From positions 1,593,975-1,657,974 of the forward strand of contig NC_090618.1 in the NCBI RefSeq assembly GCF_004359215.1: a DNA stretch of 64,000 bases, given 5' to 3'. The DNA is from Bremia lactucae. Taxonomy: Eukaryota > Oomycota > Peronosporomycetes > Peronosporales > Peronosporaceae. Position numbers and translations under genes: made by a program. Of this stretch, positions 31,081-43,100 are shown piece by piece. Under the pieces are notes generated by a model. That model was not told the DNA's origin. It saw only the letters and a list, made by a program, of their open reading frames with translations, and did no database searches. Positions within the stretch are counted from its first letter, which is position 1; each line of letters begins with the position of its first letter.

Positions 31081-34000
31081 CGACATTATGCTACTCTTTA
31101 AAATCTTAATTATCTAGCACATGTTTTTTTTCTATTCTTGGAAATTTATTTTGAAATCATCTCTTCCATTTTACAAGCTTTTGCGTCATGGCTCTCCTGT
31201 ACGACAAAATTGTTGCACGTGAAAACCAATCTTAAAAAAAAGTACGAAGACCTTGTAGTACCTCAAGCCACTTGACCATGATTAACCTCATCCAATTAGT
31301 CAACGTTTCGATGAACTGCATCGTCGCGATTCAACAGAGCTCCTTCTCCTGCTGCTGAAGAGCCCCACACAAACGCATGACCTTCCGTCGTAGAAACAAC
31401 GGAAGTGTACGCATCACACGTCACACGCAACATTTCTTTTGTAGGTATCGACATCTGTTGTACGACCAAATCCTGTACTGTCAGGACGTCAGATCCCAAT
31501 TGTCCAATAGCCGCATCTCCCCATCCGTACAATAACCCGTTACTTGTAGCCACCAACGTAGAGTACCCTTCACAAGGACTTAAAGTCACGACAATGGCTA
31601 CATGTCCAATTTTGCCATTCCAAGGACCCTTTACAAGCGTCGGCTGTCGACACTTTTCTCGATTCTTATACTCCAAGGCTTTAAAAATCCCAACGCCCCA
31701 CGTATAAACGTCTTCATTGACACTTAACGCACACGAATAATATTCTTCTGCATCCACTGCGACAATTTTGTACACTTGAAAGCCTTGAACCAGCACAAAT
31801 GTATCTTCATTCGTCTCAAAACCAGTGCCTAAACGTCTTTCGCTGACTGCATAAACTCGTCCTTGCATTGTCAATGCCATTGTATCTTTCCGTCCACAAG
31901 CCACTGCAGTAATCTCCAATCCATTCACTCGAGTTAACAAGAAATACCTTGTTGTCTCGCTTACTTTAGAGCGTTTAAATGTTGTCGATGCAAAGCCATA
32001 CAAACTACTTCTTTGCGTCACGAGTAGGGTATGTTCTTGACCACATGCGACACTTTGCACGCTTTCGTGGGTCTTTAAAGCCAAGAGTTTCGTAAAGAAT
32101 GCAACGAACTGAGGAGTAAGACAATCGTCTTCATTACCATGGTCTAAACGACCCAATTTGATACGTCCAAAAGTATATAAGCCTCGATTTTCCGTGACAC
32201 GAGCGGTGTAATCATAGCCACACGCGATTTGAACCACTTGACAGTGTAGGAATGGGAACGAGAGCATGTGTAGAGACTGTAGTGTATTCGGAGAGACATT
32301 GGTGCGGACGTGAGGGTCTTGATGGTAAGGTAAGTCTTTCAATTGGCTCCATATTAGCGTGAGTCCAAGTGTATGGTCTTGATAAGTACTTGGTTGTTTT
32401 AAGTTTAGAGTGTTGCCATGAATTCGTTGACAGTACACGTAGACACTGGACCTGATAGATCTCCATAATTCGCGACATTCCTCGCGTTGAAATTGTCGTG
32501 CGGACATGACAATCGCGTTTAATTGCTCGGTGTTCTTTTTCCAGTAGAAGAGGGACGATATAGGATGAGATGACATCGTTTGCATGACTTGAAATGCATG
32601 TGCGGGTCGATAAACAACGAATCGTAGCCATTCTTGAAACTCGTTGGAATCTTTAATAGCTTTGAAAAGGTTATCGTAGGTACTGACAAAGTCGAGACAG
32701 TCGACAGCGAGCTTGTAAGTTATTGGAAGGAACGCTTGACTTGAAGCCATGTGATTGATTGCTGCGTTGCAATGGGAGTGGATACGCGTGGACAAGTTGG
32801 TAGTTTGTATTGGGTTGCTTGATAGCGCTGTAGTGGCACCGAACGCGAGATTTAGTTGAGGTTGTACAATAGTATGGTCCTGCCACGAACGTATAGCGTT
32901 TTCTAATTTTGTGACGTGAGGAGATGTTAATCGTTGTTGAAAACGATGTGACAGAGCTTGATAATACTCCATCCAGGAAGGTTGGTGCGTTTCACGTACT
33001 AGCGTATCGTTAGAAATCATAGCGGATTTGAGTTTGTCATATTGGATACGGAAAAACTGCAATTGACTCGCTAGGATGTCGGAATGACGCTGAATAGCGA
33101 GCTTGGGGTCGTGTGTTTCATTCAAGAATATAAGGTCCACTTCTTGTTGCAAGAGTGGTGCGGAATCGAAGCGATGTTGGTGAATTTTTGACACTTGTGA
33201 TCGTTGTAAACGCGCTTGAAAGATGGAAAGAAGACGATGAAACAGGACCGATGGGTTTCTTTGTAACACTTGTCGGTATTGATCAAGACACGTGTCGATG
33301 GACTGCAGTACGTCGTTCTCAAGCTTCACGTTTAAAGCAAACGAAGAGGCAAATGTTCCAAGGGAATAGAACACTGGACCATCGACGTTCCAGAATTGGT
33401 CTCCAGTACATGCTTGCATGTTGCAAGATTGGAAAGAAGGCTTTTGATGAAAAAGCCCATGCATGATTGCGTTCAGGAATTGAATGAGTCGAGTTTTCCG
33501 CGCTTTCCCGCTAGTAGCGGTCTTTCGAGTGTCTTGAAGCATTTGGTATTGTAACAAATGCTTTGCAATACGTGCAATGATTTCACTAGCAACCAGGATT
33601 TGAACGCCTCGTTGATTCAAGGGGTTTAGAAATTGAAAGATTATTGGAAGGAATCGAAGATTGACTCCAGTTTGTTTCAGGATTTGACGTAGATGAAGCG
33701 CATCGATCACGTACGTGCCAGGAGCATTCTCTTGTGTAGTTCGCGTTTGTGTGCAAGAGCTTAGCGTTGAGCTACGGTGTGGTCGGGAGAGAGGATTTGG
33801 ATTATCGTGTTGGTTGTGCTGAATCAAGACTGAAAGCGATGTGAATACATCTCGCGGACGTGGCATTGATGTCATGGTTTTTGACCGTATAAAAGGCGTC
33901 CGAGACACGTTTGGCGACTGGTTTTTAGAGTTGATTGCACTCGGTCGTGTTGAGTTCGTCGCTTGGAGTGGCGTGTCGCCAAGTGTGAGAAGCTGGGCCG

Positions 34001-36096
34001 TCACGTCGTGAATGTGTTGAATAAAGAGTCGCTTAACGCCGTCTTCATACTCGCGTGCGACGTGCTCACTGGTATCAAGAAGTCGCGTGTCACCGCTTTT
34101 GTTTCGGAGAAACGATAGGCTGGAAGCTGCGACGGCAAAGAGTGCGGTGTTTTGCTTGAATTCTTGTAGTTTTTGAACTAGTGGATGAAGGTCGACTTTG
34201 TATTGAGTGACAAAAGGTTCTGGTAAATCGAATCGTAGCTTGTTCTGATCTGGATAAACTGCGATGACAAGGTCTCCCGTTAACGGAGAAGTTAAATCTT
34301 TTAATAAAAATGCTGTCGCAGCCTTGTTCTTGGCAGAACCTTTTGCGCGTTGATAAGATTGAAAATCGAGATATGGAATCCATTCAAACGCTTTGGTTTG
34401 AACAATTTCCTGGACGTCATGCGCCGACATGACTTGGAGTCGACGATTGGAATGATTTTCGTGAATCTCCGCACGAATCAAAACGCCATGGATCCTCGAG
34501 GAACGAAACGAGTTCAAAAATACGTTTTCGTATCGAGAACGAATCGTTTTCAACGTCGAAACATTGGAATCAAGACCTCGTCGCACGATTAAATCTGGAA
34601 GTTCTTGATATGGAAAGTGACAAAGCATCTGAGCATCTTCAAGAGCGATTCGTAAACTTGTTAAATCTCGAGCTTCGACACTCGATAATAGGAACTGATC
34701 GTGACGCAGCGGTGCGGCTCTTGCCACGACCCTGATGTTTTGAATTGAAAAGGCAGATAGAATCGAAAATGTCGGGAGGTTGGAAAGAATAGCTTGAAAC
34801 GACGGCTCGTAGAGACGTGCATTCGACGCGTATTGAGAGAGAAAGAGCTCTAGAAGGGACCGAAATTGGGCAAAACGTGTCATTTCTTTGCCTAATCGTT
34901 TGTGACCTTGCCACGACTTGACTGCAATTTCGAAATGAATGCCTGCAAGTGTGAATTCCGCCACATCCTGTTGTCCTGGCTTCGTTACGTTTGATCGGAC
35001 GTTTTGAGCAACTTGACGTGATTCTTTCGTCATTAGAAACTCCTGAATCACTTTATCGAATGACTGGATCGAATCAAGGCCATAATTATTGCGCTGTTGA
35101 AAAAATGAAAGAAAAACTTCCGCGACAAGTTCACTGAAGAGCGTGAATTGTAGCCAAATCTATGCCCAAGCACAATTAATCGTTGCATAATAGTAAACGA
35201 GAGAGGACACAAGAATACCGTATGAAGCCGCTGCAATCGTCGCTGTCGTAAGAATATGGCGTCTTGGTCGTTCTGGAGGGACCTGTCACGGTAAAACATT
35301 ATAAACACACGGAAGGTTAGGCAAAAATACACGATTTTTGGTAAAAAAAAGTTGCAGTGGCTTACCGTAGACAGAAATGCCAGTCGCTGAACCAGTCTCT
35401 TTCTGTCATCTTGAATACTAGTTCACGCCGATTCTGCACGTTAACTAATAGCATTTGATTTAAATCGGCCATCCACGCTCGTCGACCTGCACTGTTTTCA
35501 TCTGTGCAATATATGTCAAGTGGCAACAAAGTGGTCGTTTTCCAAATGTTTCTACAAAACCTCACCAGCAACATCCATGATGCCATTTAGCCACATTTGC
35601 GCCTCTCGCATTGTTAAAAACCCAAGCGCGATGTGTACGGATCCACATTGCAGCTTAAAGGAAAAGTATTTGCCTCTATGGAGGATTGTCGTCGTGAATG
35701 TGGACTTTCCAGAAGACGAGGACTTCCTTAGAATTGAAATTTGACGTAATGAATCGAAAAGGTTGCTACCTTGACTAGATCTATCGTCTTGGTCTTGTTG
35801 CTGGTTTAATGAATAGCTTTATTGGTTGGCTTTTGTACGATATACGGTTAACTGTTGAAAGAGGAACCTACGCATTGGCTTTTTTCTTATAACATAGAAA
35901 TCCTTCAGCTGTAACGACGGCTGCTCTTTACTCGAAAGAAGAGCGTCGAGTGTGAGATTCAAGTTGCATTATTGCAATGCTGTGACTTAATTTACCGATT
36001 GTGCCAGACGCGTAAGATGCCAGCGTTTCGTTTCCAGATGCTTCCGCTTAGTCGTGGAGGTGCCATAATTGTCATGAACTTGTGACTTCAAGTTGC
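31071..36096. repeat. Inverted duplication, left arm (partner 40154-45180)
   Basis: Reverse-complement match throughout: 31071 pairs with 45180 and 36096 with 40154, with little net length change. Scattered substitutions and small indels show the arms are separate sequences, not one read placed twice. The left arm keeps the RCC1 gene open; the right does not. Confidence 0.93.
31296..35800 (-). CDS. Large multi-domain protein: PH-like, CLU-like and RCC1 repeats (5' end incomplete)
   Basis: Four exons with consistent phases: 35566-35800, 35366-35501, 35219-35282 and 31296-35159. Introns of 64, 83 and 59 nt have gtgagg, gtaagc and gtattc donors. At least 1432 residues; the exon holding the start lies further upstream and is unresolved. 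The N-terminal part (HRGKYFSFKLQCG.. to REAQMWLNGIMD) resembles the end of a PH domain. In the middle, LHLRQILKQTGVNLRFLPII followed by ASEIIARIAKHLL resembles the CLU central domain. The last 300 residues are RCC1-type beta-propeller repeats (VACGQEHTLLV, VYTWGVG, LLYGWGDAAIGQLG, AFVWGSS). Possible signalling or scaffold protein. RCC1 is certain, CLU likely, PH tentative. An inverted decayed copy lies at 40450-44955. Confidence 0.82.
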
Positions 36097-36842
36097 GGTC
36101 CTTTTTTAGTGCTATACAGTATCAGCCAATCCCCAACGAATTCTGTCTTTTGACAATTCAACGTTCACATTTTAAAAATGGACCGCCAAAGTCTCAAATC
36201 TTTTGTCAATATTTTACAAAAACCTCTTGAAAAGTAAGTGTAGTTAACGAAAAGTGGTTTAAGAACATCGGTTGCAAATTGGCCCATGCGATATATTTAC
36301 CTTTATAGGCCATGATATTAAAGAGAGAGTAGCGTAAGCAATGTAAAACAATTCTTAGACAAATTTCGTGAAAATAAAAAAGCGTATGGATTTAAATACA
36401 GAATGTGGAATGAGGGAAGAAGGTTTGGAAAAGAGTATTTGAAGCAACGGAGACTTGACCAAAATATCGCAAAACATTAATGAACACTTCAAAACAAAAC
36501 TTCTATATCGCTCAAGCGATTACTTCATCAGTGATGGCGAATAGCGCCATGTAGCGCCATTGCCATCACTGATATAGCGGAGCTATTTAGCTACTTAGAT
36601 CAGTGGAAGACTCATAGACTCAAAGAACGACTTAGTTCTTCGTAATTGAAGAGACGATTTCTAGAGTTATACAAGCTCACAGAGTAAGTCAGCCCTGGTT
36701 TCATAGGACAGAATCCCACGGCAACCAGTACCCAAGAGTAAGTACCCTTAACCCTTCGTGATCATCGCGCAAGGCTTAGAAATGCACGTAACGCTTTAGA
36801 TCATAGATGAATTGACCTTTTTGTAGTTCTAATAGAACATAT
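36097..36842. repeat. Copy of palindrome left arm and centre
   Basis: Reverse complement of about 19936-20700, including the hairpin at 36522-36573 and LTR-family-B-like DNA, ending immediately before the LTR at 36843. Confidence 0.75.
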
Positions 36843-37282
36843 TGTAACGAGGTGTATGGTTACATGAATTTAACACTTAAAGGTTGTTAATTAATATATT
36901 ATCTAAAAGGTAGATAAAATTTGGAGAATATTACTTTACATGGTAATATTCTAAAGACTTACCCATTAGTAGATATATGCCATTACATCTACTTTCTCCA
37001 CGGTCCAGTCAGCGCTGGACGCGCGCAAAGAGAAAGACAGATAAGACTTTTAAAGTACATATTTGTATTAGTTTATAATTAAGCTAGTATTAAGTAGATA
37101 GAAAGAAGAACTGAGTTATATTGAATACAGTTTTCATTAAACCCTCTTTAAGGCAAGTGTTTCAAGAGAAGACTTCTTCTGCACGTACTAGTGTACGAGA
37201 AGTGACGTAAGGCACCACTCGCATGAAGGCAGTGCGAAGTTGACTTGTTCTGAAGCAGTACAAGCGGTATTGCCTCTTTATA
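36843..37282 (+). repeat. LTR, sister of 21161-21598
   Basis: 440 bp, tgtaacgaggtg to cctctttata, then cc and tggttgcacattgtagtccg as primer site. No gag follows: about 78 bp later another LTR start interrupts. Confidence 0.75.
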
Positions 37283-37360
37283 CCTGGTTGCACATTGTAG
37301 TCCGTCCTAGGACCACAGTACCAATCATCTAACATGGACATGTTAGATGATAACTGTAAC

Positions 37361-37530
37361 GGGGTGTATCGTTACATGAAATTAACACTTAAAATTTGTT
37401 AATTAATATATTATCTAAAAGGTAGATAATATTTGGAGGATATTACATTATATAGTAATAGTCTGAATTCTTATTCATAAATAGGTATAGGCCATTATGT
37501 CTATTTATTCCGCAGACTAATCAGCTGTAG
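37361..37530 (+). repeat. Truncated LTR nested behind the previous element
   Basis: Begins tgtaacggggtgtatcgtta and follows the 21161 LTR family for about 160 bp, then meets the inverted gag copy at about 37540. Confidence 0.65.
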
Positions 37531-37543
37531 AAGTATCAACCTT

Positions 37544-37771
37544 TTAGGTTTCGGGACGACGCGTTTGCATTATCCCAGGTACAAGGGTCTGTACCTGTTT
37601 TAACTTTAACAGTTTTGCCTGTTGAGAGCCTTGCTGATTAAGCAAGACTACCTTCTCCTTCGCCTCGTCAAGCTCATGTTGTATGAACTTGGCGATGGCT
37701 GAATGGAGGGCATCTCTGTCCAAACCGGACAGCATGGCCAAGATGGCATCATTCCCTACGGTCGAACTCAT
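37544..37771 (-). pseudogene. Ty3/gypsy gag N-terminus, minus strand
   Basis: Differs from the gag start at 19028-19255 by one residue (D for G) and shares its stop codon. Similarity ends a few bases after the stop. Confidence 0.8.
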
Positions 37772-38699
37772 TTGTTTGACCGCACTCCTTTTTATGTCAC
37801 TTAGAAAGAAGTAGCTATCACGAAAACGTGATGCGTATTTCCATTATCATCTGACATGTCCATGTTAGATAATGGAACTGTGGTTCTTGGACGGACTACG
37901 AAGTGCTACCAGATGTAACGGGGCACTGCCGACTTGTAGTGCTTCAGTACAAGTCCACTTCGCGCTGCCTAAGTGCGAGTGGTGCCTCACGTCACCTCAT
38001 GTACACTAGTACGTGCAGAAGAAGACTCTTTAAAATACTTGCTTTAAAGAGGGTTAAAAGATAACTGTATTAAATATAATTAAGTTCTTCTGGTTTTCTA
38101 TCTATTTAATACTAACTTAATTAAATACTAATACTTAACATGTAATAAAGTCTTATCTCTCTCTCTTTGCGCGCGTCCAGTGCTGACTGGACCGTGGAGA
38201 AAGTAGATATAATGGCCTATATATCTACCAATGGATAAGTGTTCCGAAAATTACTATGTAAACTAATATTCTCCAAATTTTCTCTACCTTTTAGATACTA
38301 TATTTACGAACAACCTTTAAGTGTTAGTAGATATAGACCATTATAAGTGTTAGTAGATATAGACCCTTATATCTACTTTCTCCGCGGTCCAGTCAGTGCT
38401 GGATGCGCGCAAAGAGAAAGATAGATAAGACTTTAGTACATATTCGTATTAGTTTATAATTAAGTTAGTATTAAGTAGATAGAAAGAAGAACTTAAGTTT
38501 ACTAAATACAGTTTTTATTTAACCCTCTTTAAAGCAAGTGTTTAAAGAGTAGACTTCCTCTTCACGTACTTGTGAACGTGAAGTGACGTGAGGCACCACT
38601 CGCACTGAGGCAGTGCAAAGTGGACTTGTACTGAAGCAGTACAAGTCGTAGTACCCCGTTACACATATCTTATCTTACATACGCCTAAAATAGACCCTA

Positions 38700-39243
38700 T
38701 GTAACGTGGTGTCCGTTACATAAATATTATTTCCTATTAGAGGAATAGTAAAGATATTTCCTATGAGAGGAAATTTTTAGAGAAGGACACAATGATTATT
38801 TTTATTAATTTTGACTAATAGTTACAATATCACAAAATTTGGTAATGTTGACGCAATAAGACATTAGTTACATTGATTTGTTGATTTAAGCTTAAATCAA
38901 CCTTGTAGGTTTGCAATTAATACAATAAAGTCAGTAGTAGGTAGCAGATCGTTACGTATGAGCTTTACCCCTTGTAGGTTCGCCTTGTAGGTTTGCAATT
39001 ATAACAATAAAGCCGTAGTAGGTAGCAGATCGTTACATATGAACTTTATAAATTGAAACAGTTTTACTTTTTCCCTATGGTAAAGCCTTAGAATTAACCT
39101 TTGGAAGCAAGGACTTCTCAGCTACCTTAGAAACTTCCTCTGCACGTCGTGAACGTGATGTAGTCGAGGCGCCCCACCTTCACTGTAATCAGTGCAGATA
39201 AAGTAGTACTGCTATCAGTACTAGCAAAGGGTGCCCCGATACA
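38700..39243 (+). repeat. 5' LTR of plus-strand gypsy element (mirror of 17556-18098)
   Basis: 544 bp, tgtaacgtggtg to gccccgataca, followed two bases later by tggtagcacttcgtagtccg. Confidence 0.8.
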
Positions 39244-39386
39244 CTTGGTAGCACTTCGTAGTCCGCTCAACGGCCCACGCACGTTCCGTCCAATATGGAC
39301 ATGTTGATAAGAAGGAGGAGCTTTTAAGCCCCACAAGAAGGCTATCACGCATCGCGTGAGGGGTTCACTGATTTGAGTGATCTTGA

Positions 39387-40152
39387 ATGGAGAGCGATCG
39401 AATAAATGAGTTCGGTCGTAGATGGGCCAGCCGTTTACGCCATGCTATTCAATCTGACACATATGAACAACATGCGGCCGTAGCCGAGTTCATACAGCTT
39501 GAATACGACAGGGCCTCAGAAAGAGTAGCCATGCTTCACCAACAAGGCTCTCAACACACGGAGTTGCTTAGAAAACAGGTGCTCAACGGGTTATTTGTTG
39601 AGACAGCAGCATTCGCATGCTGCTAGAGGACCAACGCTTCCGCGTCCACCTGAAAGCTTAAAAAAAACTTTCAGTTAAGGCAGTCGAAGGCAACTCCCTT
39701 TCAGGATGGTTCGTCGAATAAAACGACGCTCTTGAGCTCGCCGCATCAATAATGATGCGACGAATGTTTAATTTGGAATGTCCAGCTTAGCCGTACGTGC
39801 CAAACCTTGGGCCTAAGCGCTCAAGCTCCACGACCGATACATGGTTGGGTTATACGAGGTCGGCTCAGGCAAACATTTGAGCCGCTACGTGCCAAATTCA
39901 GGGCTCGAACCGAACTCCTGGATTGGAAGCAGGGCAAGCGAGATCTAAACGCTTGTGCCCAACATAATCAATACTTTGTAAGTTGTATCGTTAGTCATTC
40001 AATCAATGAACAAACACATATAATTGTGTTCATTAAAGCTCTTGCAGACGGTCCTGTTAAAATTCACCTGTTCCGGCTTGAACTGGAGTCGCCCGACCAG
40101 GCGATCTATATAGTGAAACACAGAGGACTTCAGTCTAAAACATGCTTTCGTC
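39387..40152 (+). pseudogene. Ty3/gypsy gag, plus strand, cut by assembly join
   Basis: ATG at 39387 (MESDRINEFGRRWASRLRHA), open to 39626, then further frames to 40152 including the segment ADGPVKIHLFRLELESPDQA. It matches the minus-strand gag at 16669-17413. It ends at a single N, after which unrelated sequence begins. Confidence 0.75.
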
Positions 40153-40153
40153 N
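40153..40153. other. Single N at a sequence join
   Basis: Left side is gypsy gag, right side is the reverse complement of 36096 and downward. A lone N exactly at a boundary between two repeats suggests a contig join rather than a base-call failure. Confidence 0.85.
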
Positions 40154-43100
40154 GCAACTTGAAGTCACAAGTTCATGACAATTATGGCACCTCCACGACT
40201 AAGCGGCACCATCTGGAAACGAAACGCTGGCATCTTACGCGTCTGGCACAATCGGTAAATTAAGTCACAGCATTGCAATAATGCAACTTGAATCTCACAC
40301 TCGACGCTCTTCTTTCGAGTAAAGAGCAGCCGTCGTTACAGCTGAAGGATTTCTATGTTATAAGAAAAAAGCCAATGCGTAGGTACCTCTTTCAACAGTT
40401 AACCGTATATCGTACAAAAGCCAACCAATAAAGCTATTCATTAAACCAGCAACAGGACCAAGACGATAGATCTAGTCAAGGTAGCAACCCTTTCGATTCA
40501 TTACGTCAAATTTCAATTCTAAGGAAGTCCTCGTCTTCTGGAAAGTCCACATTCACGACGACAATCGCCCATAGAGGCAAATACTTTTCCTTTAAGCTGC
40601 AATGTGGATCCGTACACATCGCGCTTGGGTTTTTAACAATGCGAGAGGCGCAAATGTGGCTAAATAGCATCATGGATGTTGCTGGTGAGATTTTGTAGAA
40701 ACATTTGGAAAACGACCACTTTGTTGCCACTTGACAAATATTGCAAAGATGAAAACAGTGCAGGTCGACGAGCGTGGATGGCCGATTTAAATCAAATGCT
40801 ATTAGTTAACGTGCAGGATCGGCGTGAACTAGTATTCAAGATGACAGAAAGAGACTGGTTCAGCGACTGGCATTTCTGTCTACGGTAAGCCACTGCAACT
40901 TTTTTTTTACCAAAAATCGGGTGTTTTTTGCCTAACCTTCCGTGTGTTTATAATGTTTTACCGTGACAGGTTCCTCCAGAACGACCAAGACGCCATATTC
41001 TTACGACAGCGACGATTGCAGCGGCTTCATACGGTATTCTTGTGTCCTCTCTCGTTTACTATTATGCAACGATTAATTGTGCTTGGGCATAGATTTGGCT
41101 ACAATTCACGCTCTTCAGTGAACTTGTCGCGGAAGTTTTTCTTTCATTTTTTCAACAGCGCAATAATTATGGCCTTGATTCGATCCAGTCATTCGATAAA
41201 GTGATTCAGGAGTTTCTAATGACGAAAGAATCACGTCAAGTTGTTCAAAACGTCCGATCAAACGTAACGAAGCCAGGACAACAGGATGTGGCGGAATTCA
41301 CACTTGCAGGCATTCATTTCGAAATTGCAGTCAAGTCGTGGCAAGGCCACAAACGATTCGGCAAAGAAATGACACGTTTTGACCAATTTCGGTCCCTTCT
41401 AGAGCTCTTTCTCTCTCAATACGCGTCGAATGCACGTCTCTACGAGCCGTCATTTCAAGCTATTCTTTCCAACCTCCCGACATTTTCGATTCTATATGCC
41501 TTTTCAATTCAAAACATCAGGGTCGTGGCAAGAGCCGCACCGCTGCGTCACGATCAATTCCTACTATCGAGTGTCGAAGCTCGAGATCTAACAAGTTTAC
41601 GAATCGCTCTCGAAGACGCTCAGATGCTTCGTCACTTTCCATATCAAGAATTTCCAGATTTAATCGTGCGACGAGGTCTGAATATCAATGTTTCGACGTT
41701 AACAACGATTCGTTCTCGATACGAAAATGTATTTCTGAACTCGTTTCGTTCCTCGAGGATCCATGGCGTTTTAATTCGTGCGGAGATTCACGAAAATCAT
41801 TCCAATCGTCGACTCCAAGTCATGTCGGCGCATGACGTCCAGGAAATTGTTCAAACCAAAACGTTTGAATGGATTCCATATCTCGATTTTCAATCTATCA
41901 AAGCGCGAAAGGTTCTGCCAAGAACAAGGCTGCGACAGCATTTTTATTAAAAGATTCGACTTATCCGTTAACGGGAGACCTTGTCATCGCGGTTTATTCA
42001 GATCAGAACAAGTTACGATTCGATTTACCAGAACCTTTTGTCACTCAATACAAAGTCGACCTACATCCACTCGTTCAAAAACTACAAGAATTAAAGCAAA
42101 ACACCGCACTCTTTGCCGTCGCAGCTTCAAGCCTATCGTTTCTTCGAAACAAAAGTGGTGACACGCGACTTCTTGATATCAGTGAGCACGTCGCACGCGA
42201 GTATGAAGACGGCGTAAAGCGACTCTTTATTCAACACATTCAAGACGTGACGGCTCAGCTTCTCACACTTGGCGACACGCCACTCCAAGCGACGAACTTA
42301 ACACGACCGAGTGCAATCAACTCCAAAAACCAGTCGCCAAACGTGTCTCGGACGCCTTTTATACGGTCAAAAACCATGACATCAATGCCACGTCCGCGAG
42401 ATGTATTCACATCGCCCTCAGTCTTGATTCAGCACAACCAACACGACAATCCAAATCCTCTCTCCCGACCACACCGTAGCTCAACGCTAAGCTCTTGCAC
42501 ACAAACGCGAACTACAAAAGAGAAAGCTCCTGGCACGTACGTGATCGATGCGCTTCATCTACGTCAAATCCTGAAACAAACTGGAGTCAATCTCCGATTC
42601 CTTCCAATAATCTTTCAATTTCTAAACCCCTTGAATCAACGAGGCGTTCAAATCCTGGTTGCTAGTGAAATCATTGCACGTATTGCAAAACATTTGTTTC
42701 AATACCAAATGCTTCAAGACACTCGAAAGACCGCTACTAGCGGGAAAGCGCGGAAAACTCGACTCATTCAATTCCTGAACGCAATCATGCATGGGCTTTT
42801 TTATCGAAAGCCTTCTTTCCAATCTTGCAACATGCAAGCGTGTACTGGAGACCAATTCTGGAACGTCGATGGTCCAGTGTTCTATTCCCTTGGAACATTT
42901 GCCTCTTCGTTTGCTCTAAACGTGAAGCTTGAGAATGACGTACTGCTGTCCATCGACACGTGTCTTGATCAATACCGACAAGCGTTACAAAGAAACCCAT
43001 CGGTCCTGTTTCATCGTCTTCTTTCCATCTTTCAAGCGCGTTTACAACGATCACAAGTGTCAAAAATCCACCAACATCGCTTTGATTCCGCGCCAATCTT

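Larger units (their letters stand above)
37540..40152. repeat. Inverted copy of 16669-19260
   Basis: Coordinates sum to about 56,800 throughout: gag 37544-37771 pairs with 19028-19255, gag 39387-39626 with 17174-17413. It contains the mirrored head-to-head LTR palindrome (37914-38663), LTR (38700-39243) and primer site (39246-39265). High identity with scattered substitutions. It terminates at the single N at 40153. Confidence 0.9.

Noticed and set aside
32212..34914. Several 70-140 codon frames within the RCC1/CLU gene on both strands
   Set aside because: All overlap the single long supported exon and lack independent motifs.
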